Part shown: positions 15,033 to 20,167 of the stretch, in pieces
How positions within the stretch are numbered: position 1 is the first letter of the stretch
Layout of the letters: the number at the start of each line of letters is the position of its first letter
Assembly (NCBI GenBank): GCA_905208455.1
Contig: CAJLPK010000021.1
Coordinates: 1 to 20,167, forward strand
From: an uncultured Bacillota bacterium
GTDB taxonomy: Bacteria; Bacillota; Clostridia; Christensenellales; QAND01
Length of the DNA stretch: 20,167 nucleotides
Direction: 5' to 3'
Translations under genes and position numbers: made by a program
The notes under the pieces: model-generated
Database searches by the model: none
Seen by the model: the letters and a program-made list of their open reading frames with translations, nothing else
What the model was told of the DNA's origin: nothing

Positions 15033-16370
15033 TTATCGGCGGCGTTTCAATTCCTTGAAGATCTCATTCAGCGCTACGCCCCTATCCTGCAGCATGACCA
15101 AAACATGGTAAAACAAATCGCTGGTTTCATAGATGATTTCATCCGGCGCGTTGTTTTTCGCTGCAATGATGGTTTCGGCGCTTTCCTCGCCTACTTTTTT
15201 CAGGATCTTATCAATGCCTTTTGTGAAAAGGTAGTTGGTATAGCTCCCTTCCACAGGATGCTCTCTGCGGTCTTTGATGACGGCGTCCACCTCGTACAGC
15301 ACATTGGCGCTGCCAACCTCCTGCTTTGCCGCGGTCATCTCGTTGAAAAAGCAACTGTATGCGCCGGTATGGCACGCTCCGCCGCCCTTTTGCACCACCT
15401 GGGCCAGCAGGCAGTCGCCGTCGCAGTCCGCCGTCAGAGAAATAAGCTCCTGTATTTGGCCGCTGGTCGCGCCTTTTTCCCAAAGCTCCTGCCGCGACCT
15501 GCTCCAATATACCATATGCCCTTTTTCCAGCGTCAATGACAACGCTTCTTGATTCATGTAGGCCTGCATCAAAACTGCGCCGGTCTGCACATCCTGTGCG
15601 ATGACGGGCACCAGGCCCTGCTCGTTGTATTTCACTTGTTCTTGCGAAAACATCGTGTCTTCCTCCTGCATTTGTAACGCCCGTTCGATTTCCAGCCTTC
15701 CATCATACATGGCTTTTCCAATGATAACGCCGGGCAACCCCGCTTTTTTCACACGGGATACATCCTCTAAGCAGCCGACGCCACCGGATACGATGACCTC
15801 CAGCCCGGACTGCTCCATCAATCGCACACTGCCAGCGATGTCCGGGCCATTCTGCATGCCGTCGTTGGCGATCTCCGTATAAATCACAGTGCGCACCCCT
15901 GCCTCCGCAGCCTGCTTGGCAACCTCCAGCGGCGTCAGCGTGCTCTGTTCCTCCCAGCCCTTCACCGCTACCTTTCCGTTTTTGGCGTCTATCCCCACGG
16001 CAACACGGCCCGGGTATGTCTTGGCAGCCCAGCGCACCAGCGCCGGGTCTTCAATGGCTGCTGTGCCCAGCACACAGCGCGCCACGCCGCACTCCATGCG
16101 CTGCGTAAAGTCTTGCTTGCTGCGGATGCCGCCGCCCAGTTCGATCTTCGCACCCAGCTTTACCATCGCTTGGATGATGGGCAGGTTGGAGGCAACGCCT
16201 GTTCTGGCGCCGTCCAGATCCACTACATGGATCCATTGCGCCCCCTTTTGCACCAGCTGCTGCGCCATAGCCACCGGGTCGTCGCTATATACCGTTTCTT
16301 GATCAAAGGCGCCTTGCAGCAAACGCACGCATTTTCCATTCCGTATGTCTATGGCGGGATATACGATCAT
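15033..16370 (-). CDS. hisA-hisIE: HisA-HisIE fusion: ProFAR isomerase joined to PRA-cyclohydrolase/PRA-ATP pyrophosphatase
   Basis: One 445-residue frame holds three histidine-pathway activities. Residues 1-239 are a complete HisA TIM barrel with catalytic D8 (PAIDI), D128 (GIDAKNG) and D170 (ANDG), plus the phosphate loops ELGGGIRS and IVSGGVG. Residues 240-445 are a complete HisIE. The cyclohydrolase part has the DCDGD metal motif (315-319) and zinc cysteines C316, C333 (CHTG) and C340 (SCF). The pyrophosphatase part carries KKVGEESAETIIAAKN and ETSDLFYHVLVML. The ATG at 16370 was chosen over the GTG three bases earlier because MIVYPAIDI is the usual HisA start; its A is shared with the hisB stop (TGATG). 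An AGGAGGA site 7 bases before the ATG at 15653 could also yield free HisIE. hisF, which often lies between these genes, is missing. Both halves look functional. Confidence 0.93.
   Translation of the reverse strand: MIVYPAIDIRNGKCVRLLQGAFDQETVYSDDPVAMAQQLVQKGAQWIHVVDLDGARTGVASNLPIIQAMVKLGAKIELGGGIRSKQDFTQRMECGVARCVLGTAAIEDPALVRWAAKTYPGRVAVGIDAKNGKVAVKGWEEQSTLTPLEVAKQAAEAGVRTVIYTEIANDGMQNGPDIAGSVRLMEQSGLEVIVSGGVGCLEDVSRVKKAGLPGVIIGKAMYDGRLEIERALQMQEEDTMFSQEQVKYNEQGLVPVIAQDVQTGAVLMQAYMNQEALSLTLEKGHMVYWSRSRQELWEKGATSGQIQELISLTADCDGDCLLAQVVQKGGGACHTGAYSCFFNEMTAAKQEVGSANVLYEVDAVIKDRREHPVEGSYTNYLFTKGIDKILKKVGEESAETIIAAKNNAPDEIIYETSDLFYHVLVMLQDRGVALNEIFKELKRRR
15651..15667 (-). promoter_or_regulatory. 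Internal ribosome-binding site and ATG for HisIE inside the fused frame
   Basis: On the minus strand AGGAGGA (15661-15667), a 7-base spacer and ATG (15651-15653) lie exactly at the junction of the HisA and HisIE domains and in the same frame. A standalone HisIE of 206 residues would be a normal length, so internal initiation is likely. Confidence 0.7.
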
Positions 16371-16957
16371 CACAGCACCCCTTTGGTGCTGGGCACCCCG
16401 TCAAACCGGCCGTCCATCTGCGTGGCCATATCCAGCGCTCTGGCAAAGGCCTTGAACAGCGCCTCGATCATGTGATGGTCGTTTTTGCCGTATTCCACCT
16501 TCATATGCAGCGTCAAGCCGCCCTCCATGGCCACGCCGCGGAAAAATTCTTCCGTTAACTGCACATCAAACGCCCCGCACCTTGTGCCTACAAACGGCGC
16601 GTCGAATTTCAAAAACGGGCGTCCGCTTACATCCAAGTTTACCGTGGCCAGCGCCTCATCCATCACAACGGTAAAATTGCCATACCGCTTGATGCCTGCT
16701 TTGCTGCCCAGCGCCTTTCTGATAGCCTGGCCAAGGCAGATGCCCACATCCTCTACGCTGTGGTGCGCATCCACCTCCAAATCCCCCTTGCAATCCACAT
16801 TGATGTCAAATAGGCCATGTTTTGCCAAAAGGTTCAGCATGTGGTCAAAAAAGCCAATGCCGGTGGAAAGGCTGGCCAGCCCTTCCCCATCGATCAAAAT
16901 CGAAGTTTCTACGTCTGTTTCGCCGGTTTTCCGGCTGGCAACGCCAAATCGTTCCAT
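16370..16957 (-). CDS. hisB: Imidazoleglycerol-phosphate dehydratase HisB
   Basis: A 195-residue cytoplasmic enzyme that dehydrates imidazole glycerol phosphate to imidazole acetol phosphate. It is the monofunctional bacterial form; there is no fused phosphatase domain. Mn-binding histidine motifs are present: FFDHML (36-41), DAHHSVEDVGICLG (63-76) and NDHHMIEALFKAFARAL (159-175). The ATG at 16957 was chosen over an upstream in-frame extension because MERFGVASRKTGETD is the normal N-terminus and AAGGAGG (16966-16972) lies 8 bases before it, overlapping the hisD stop. The upstream extension overlaps hisD coding sequence. hisB follows hisD by 13 bases and its stop shares one base with the hisA ATG, so translation is coupled. 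hisH commonly follows hisB in Bacillota but is absent here. Confidence 0.95.
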   Translation of the reverse strand: MERFGVASRKTGETDVETSILIDGEGLASLSTGIGFFDHMLNLLAKHGLFDINVDCKGDLEVDAHHSVEDVGICLGQAIRKALGSKAGIKRYGNFTVVMDEALATVNLDVSGRPFLKFDAPFVGTRCGAFDVQLTEEFFRGVAMEGGLTLHMKVEYGKNDHHMIEALFKAFARALDMATQMDGRFDGVPSTKGVL

Positions 16958-16970
16958 CACTCTTCCCTCC

Positions 16971-18245
16971 TTAAAAACGCACCAGCGCAGATTGGGCATG
17001 CGCCTGCAGGCCCTCTGTATCCGCCATCTGCACAATCTCATTGACTACGGCTTGCAGGCGCGGCGCATCGTATTCCAGCACGCTCATCCGCCGGCAAAAA
17101 TCATATACGCCCAACGGGGAAGCGTACTTTGCCGTGCCGCCCGTGGGCAGCACATGGTTGGTGCCTGCCAAATAATCGCCCAGCGCTTCGGGGGCATAAG
17201 CGCCCAAAAATACGCCGCCTGCATGGCGGATGCCGGGCAGCAGCGCCCGCGGGTCTGCCGTCAATATCTCCAAATGCTCCGGCGCTGCGTCGTTGGCAAA
17301 CTGCACGCAGGCCGGGAGGTCCTCCAGCACCACAATGGCTCCGTAGCTATCTATGGAGGCCCGCGCTGTCTGGTTGCGCTTGAGCATCGCGCACTGCCGC
17401 TTTACCTCATCCTGTACACGCCGGGCCAGGGACAGCGAATCCGTGACGCACAGCGCGGCGGCGCGTTCGTCATGCTCGGCCTGGGCCAGCATATCCGCCG
17501 CTACAAACACCGGGTTTGCCGTTTCGTCTGCAATGACCAGCACCTCGCTCGGCCCCGCGATAGAATCGATCCCTACCGTGCCGACCACCGCTTTTTTTGC
17601 CATGGCTACATAGCTGTTGCCAGGGCCTGTGATCTTATTCACCTGCGGTACCGTCTCCGTGCCGTAGGCAAAGGCTGCTATGGCCTGTGCGCCGCCCATG
17701 CGGAAGATCCTATCTACACCGCTTTCCTTGGCTGCTACCAATGTCAAGGGCGGCAGTACACCGTGCTTGGCAGGGGTCGCCAGGCATAATTTGCCTACCC
17801 CTGCAATCTTGGCCGGCACTGCATTCATAATCACGCTGGAAGGGTATGCTGCCGTGCCGCCCGGCGCATACAGCCCTACGCTGTCCAGCGGCAGCACAAG
17901 CTGTTCCAGGCAAATGCCGGGCTCCTGGATGCAATATCCCTTTTCCCGCTGTTTTTCATGATACTTCCGTACATTGTTGGCGCAAAGCCGGAGAGCGGCC
18001 AGCGTTTTTGCATCTACCTCCTCATAAGCCTCCCGTATTTCTTCTTCCCCAACGACCAGCGGCGTTTTTGTATAATCAGTCTCGTCGAATTTCAAGGCGT
18101 ACTCTGCCAGCGCCTGATCCCCGCGTGCCTGCACATCCGCCAAAATCTCTTTGACCCTGGCCTCCACCTCTGCCATATCGCCCTCTGCGCGTTTTCTGAG
18201 GTTGGCAAGCACTTGGGCCGCCCCCCCTTTTCCCTGATAAATCAT
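16971..18245 (-). CDS. hisD: Histidinol dehydrogenase HisD
   Basis: A 424-residue zinc- and NAD-dependent enzyme that oxidises L-histidinol to L-histidine in two steps, the last reactions of the pathway. Conserved elements are GLYAPGGTAAYPSSVIMNAVPA (about 124-145), ITGPGNSYVAMAK (205-217) and GPSEVLVIAD. The probable zinc ligands are Q255 and H258 (AQAEHDE), D357 (ALGDYLAG) and H416, and the catalytic E323/H324 pair sits in APEHLE. TNHVLPTGGTAKY (362-374) is the usual family signature. Length is normal for bacterial HisD. Its ATG overlaps the hisG stop by four bases (ATGA at 18242-18245), a typical translational-coupling junction, and hisB follows after 13 bases. Confidence 0.97.
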   Translation of the reverse strand: MIYQGKGGAAQVLANLRKRAEGDMAEVEARVKEILADVQARGDQALAEYALKFDETDYTKTPLVVGEEEIREAYEEVDAKTLAALRLCANNVRKYHEKQREKGYCIQEPGICLEQLVLPLDSVGLYAPGGTAAYPSSVIMNAVPAKIAGVGKLCLATPAKHGVLPPLTLVAAKESGVDRIFRMGGAQAIAAFAYGTETVPQVNKITGPGNSYVAMAKKAVVGTVGIDSIAGPSEVLVIADETANPVFVAADMLAQAEHDERAAALCVTDSLSLARRVQDEVKRQCAMLKRNQTARASIDSYGAIVVLEDLPACVQFANDAAPEHLEILTADPRALLPGIRHAGGVFLGAYAPEALGDYLAGTNHVLPTGGTAKYASPLGVYDFCRRMSVLEYDAPRLQAVVNEIVQMADTEGLQAHAQSALVRF

Positions 18246-18868
18246 GCTTCGCCCTCCAACGCCGCCTGCACATTTTTGATAAACTGCTGCATGAACGGCG
18301 CATTCAATTTTAAGCTTACGCGGTTCACGACCAACCGCGCGCTGATGGGCACGATGTCCTCCAACACAACCAGCCCGTTTTCTTTCAGTGTTTTCCCGCT
18401 TTCCACAATATCCAAAATGATATCCGACAGCCCTGTGATGGGGCCCAGCTCCACCGAGCCGTACAGCGGGATGATCTCCACCGCCTGCCCTCGTTTACGG
18501 AAAAACTCCTTGGCAAAATGCGTGTATTTCGTCGCTACCTTCAAGCCGGACTGCCGGGTATCCGTTTCCGGCCTTCCTGCCAGGGACAGCTTGCATTTGC
18601 CGTAGCCCAGGTCCATCATCTCATAGATGTGCGCCCCGCTTTCCAGCAGCGTATCCTTACCGCAAATGCCGAAATCCGCCACGCCATGCTCCACATACAC
18701 CGGCACGTCCGTCGGCTTTACCATCAAAAAGGAAAGCTCCTTATTTTCAAAAATCAGCATCCGGCTGTCCTCTACCAGGCCAGATACATCGTAGCCTGCT
18801 TTGCCGAAAAGCGCAATGGCTTTGTCCGCCAAACGGCCTTTTGCAAGCGCCACTTTCAGTTGTTTCAT
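18242..18868 (-). CDS. hisG: ATP phosphoribosyltransferase catalytic subunit, short form HisG
   Basis: A 208-residue enzyme for the first committed step, condensing ATP with PRPP to phosphoribosyl-ATP. It is the short form, lacking the C-terminal regulatory ACT-like domain of about 80 residues, so it needs HisZ for activity and feedback control. Visible family features are LKVALAKGRL (4-13), DVPVYVEHGVADFGICGKD (54-72) and, in the PRPP-binding region, EIIPLYGSVELGPITGLSD, followed by DIVESGKTLKENGL. The ATG at 18868 overlaps the hisZ stop by four bases (ATGA), and its own stop overlaps the hisD start in the same way. The tight hisZ-hisG pairing fits the hetero-octameric complex known for this family. 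Confidence 0.97.
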   Translation of the reverse strand: MKQLKVALAKGRLADKAIALFGKAGYDVSGLVEDSRMLIFENKELSFLMVKPTDVPVYVEHGVADFGICGKDTLLESGAHIYEMMDLGYGKCKLSLAGRPETDTRQSGLKVATKYTHFAKEFFRKRGQAVEIIPLYGSVELGPITGLSDIILDIVESGKTLKENGLVVLEDIVPISARLVVNRVSLKLNAPFMQQFIKNVQAALEGEA

Positions 18869-20058
18869 TGCGCTGCCTCCTCTTTCCCTTGTAAAAAGAC
18901 CGCCTGTGCGCCCTCTTTGTCAGCCTGCACCTGTACCGCGCGCTGGTCCGTTTGATAGCTTAAAATCACACGCTGCCCCTCTGCACGCTTTGCCCGGGCC
19001 AGAGATACAGCCTCGGCAAAGCAGCCCTCTGCCGCCCCGACAACAAGGTCCGCCTTTGGCATAGCGGGCCACGCGCCGCCCGCTTTCAGCGCCGCCATCG
19101 CCTGCTCCATATGGATGGCAAACCCTACCGCCTGCATGGGCCTGCCAAACTGGGCCAGCACGCCGTCATACCGCCCGCCGGAAATGATCGGGCTGCCTAC
19201 GCCGGCGCCCAGCCCGCGAAACACCAGGCCGTTGTAATATTCAAACCCAGGCAGCAGCCCAAGATCAAATGTGATACTGTTGCCATATCCCATCTGCTGT
19301 AAAAAAGACGCCAGCATCCTCAGCTCCTTCAATACGGGCTGGTAGCAGGGCTGGTAAAAGATTTCCTCCGCCTTTTCCAGTACCTCTGCGCCGCCATACA
19401 GCTCGATGAGCGATAAGCATTGCTGCTGGATCTCCTTCAATACGCCAAGCTGCTGTAAAAAGGCGCGTGCCTCCATGGCGTTTTTTTCATCCAGCATGCC
19501 GCGCAGCGTCTCTGCTTCTGCCTGGCTGAAGCCTGCCTGCTTGGCAAGGCAATGAAAAATCCCTACATGCCCTATGTCCAATACAAAATTGGCAAAGCCA
19601 AGCTCCGTCATGCCCTGCGCCGCCAGCGCAAGCATTTCCGCATCGCCGGATAATCCGGAATTTCCCATCAGCTCTGCGCCTACCTGGGAAAATTCCCGCC
19701 GCTGCTGGCCGTAATCATGCTCCAAGCCAAAGGCATTGCCGCGGTAAAAAACGCGGATCGGCCCTTCCGCCTGCTTGGTACGCGAGCTGACGACCCTGGC
19801 CGCCGGCATGGTAAAATCCGGCCGCAGCGTCATCATTTTTCCGTCCTGCTCAAACAAGCGGATCATACGATCCTGCCGCAGGCTTCCGACCTCCCCTTCA
19901 AACAGCTCTGCATATTCCAGCGAAGGGGTGATGATCTCTTCAAACCCGCTGCGCACAAACATCGTTTGCAGCCTTTGCTCCAAGGCACGCTTGGCATAGG
20001 CCTCCTGCCCCGTTACATCCCGCACGCCTTCCGGCACCTGCACTTTGACCGTCTTCAT
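18865..20058 (-). CDS. hisZ: ATP phosphoribosyltransferase regulatory subunit HisZ
   Basis: A 397-residue paralogue of histidyl-tRNA synthetase that lacks aminoacylation activity and forms the regulatory subunit of short-form HisG. Class II synthetase-like motifs remain: PEGVRDVTG near the N-terminus, TLRPDFTMPAARVVSS, FYRGNAFG, REFSQVGAELMG, and FDLGLLPGFEYYNGLVFRG with ISGGRYDGVLAQFGRPMQAVGFAI. The C-terminal part is short and lacks a full anticodon-binding domain, which argues against a real HisRS. The ATG at 20058 was chosen over a GTG at 20070 because GAGGAA lies just before the ATG and MKTVKVQVPEGVRD is the typical HisZ start. No ribosome-binding site precedes the GTG. It is the first gene of the his operon, about 43 bases after the predicted transcription start. 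Confidence 0.94.
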   Translation of the reverse strand: MKTVKVQVPEGVRDVTGQEAYAKRALEQRLQTMFVRSGFEEIITPSLEYAELFEGEVGSLRQDRMIRLFEQDGKMMTLRPDFTMPAARVVSSRTKQAEGPIRVFYRGNAFGLEHDYGQQRREFSQVGAELMGNSGLSGDAEMLALAAQGMTELGFANFVLDIGHVGIFHCLAKQAGFSQAEAETLRGMLDEKNAMEARAFLQQLGVLKEIQQQCLSLIELYGGAEVLEKAEEIFYQPCYQPVLKELRMLASFLQQMGYGNSITFDLGLLPGFEYYNGLVFRGLGAGVGSPIISGGRYDGVLAQFGRPMQAVGFAIHMEQAMAALKAGGAWPAMPKADLVVGAAEGCFAEAVSLARAKRAEGQRVILSYQTDQRAVQVQADKEGAQAVFLQGKEEAAQ

Positions 20059-20090
20059 TTCGTTCCTCACTTTATTATGCTAATACGCTA

Positions 20091-20106
20091 CTTTGTTGCT
20101 TTGTTG
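20091..20106. repeat. Tandem 8-bp repeat in the his promoter/leader
   Basis: CTTTGTTG occurs twice with no gap (20091-20098 and 20099-20106), just downstream of the his -10 box and over the likely transcription start. It may be a regulator contact site or chance; nothing else supports a function. Confidence 0.45.
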
Positions 20107-20107
20107 T

Positions 20108-20136
20108 ATCATACCCGCTTTGTCCCCGGATGTCAA
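20108..20136 (-). promoter_or_regulatory. Promoter of the histidine operon
   Basis: On the minus strand a perfect TTGACA (20131-20136) and TATGAT (20108-20113) are exactly 17 bases apart. The leader to hisZ is only about 43 bases, too short for a T-box riboswitch. Confidence 0.88.
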
Positions 20137-20149
20137 CCCTTTTCCGTAC

Positions 20150-20167
20150 ACGCTAAAAAAGGGCCGG
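20150..20167 (-). terminator. Possible 3' arm of an upstream gene's terminator, cut by the window edge
   Basis: On the minus strand CCGGCCC is followed by six Ts, as in the right arm and T-run of an intrinsic terminator. The left arm would lie outside the window, so this is only suggestive. Confidence 0.3.

Noticed and set aside
16958..17041. A 28-residue N-terminal extension of HisB
   Set aside because: It overlaps hisD coding sequence, does not look like HisB, and the AAGGAGG site plus canonical N-terminus point to ATG 16957.
18865..20058. Histidyl-tRNA synthetase (HisS) rather than HisZ
   Set aside because: It lacks a full anticodon-binding domain and is four-base coupled to a short-form HisG, the hallmark of HisZ.
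20059..20107. T-box or other long leader riboswitch before hisZ
   Set aside because: The leader from the predicted start to hisZ is only about 43 bases, with no specifier stem or terminator/antiterminator pair.

Overview
The window looks like a chromosomal segment of a moderately GC-rich Bacillota, most likely a member of Clostridia. The evidence is strong AGGAGG ribosome-binding sites, consensus SigA-type promoters, GTG and TTG starts, a sortase-type wall anchor, tRNA genes with encoded CCA ends, and a short-form HisG paired with HisZ. No insertion sequence, integrase, phage gene or CRISPR array was seen.

Layout, left to right. (1) 1-2600, minus strand: a three-gene operon transcribed right to left. 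It encodes a dihydropyrimidinase/D-hydantoinase, a FadR-type GntR regulator and a D-2-hydroxyacid dehydrogenase cut by the window edge. A promoter with a palindromic GntR-like operator lies at its head. (2) 2673-5861, plus strand: a 1062-residue fusion of an endonuclease Q-like PHP nuclease to a UvrD/Rep-type helicase, ending in a putative sliding-clamp-binding peptide. A shared hairpin terminator separates it from the next gene. (3) 5882-9138, minus strand: a 607-residue polytopic membrane protein (DUF6020/GT-C-like) and a MATE transporter. The MATE gene is divergent from (4) an Lrp/AsnC regulator at 9284-9742, and the two promoters have nearly touching -35 boxes. (5) 9838-14307, minus strand: a 1489-residue secreted, wall-anchored protein made of nine divergent beta-sandwich-like repeats, a DUF3783-like domain, a FIVAR-like helical region, an Fn3 domain and an APQTG sorting signal. 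Two copies of the operator GTTAG-N6-CTAAC lie in its promoter and leader. (6) 14554-14952, minus strand: five tRNA genes (Val, Asp, Phe, Gly, Cys in transcription order) with their own promoter and terminator. (7) 15033-20136, minus strand: a histidine operon hisZ-hisG-hisD-hisB-hisA::hisIE with tightly coupled genes and a consensus promoter.

The his cluster supplies ATP phosphoribosyltransferase (HisZG), PRA-PH/PRA-CH (HisIE), HisA isomerase, HisB dehydratase and HisD dehydrogenase. It has no hisH, hisF, hisC or histidinol-phosphatase gene. hisA and hisIE are joined in one reading frame, yet a full ribosome-binding site and ATG for hisIE are kept inside that frame. The points most worth follow-up are this fusion, the EndoQ-helicase fusion, and the surface protein with its embedded DUF3783-like domain and twin operators.
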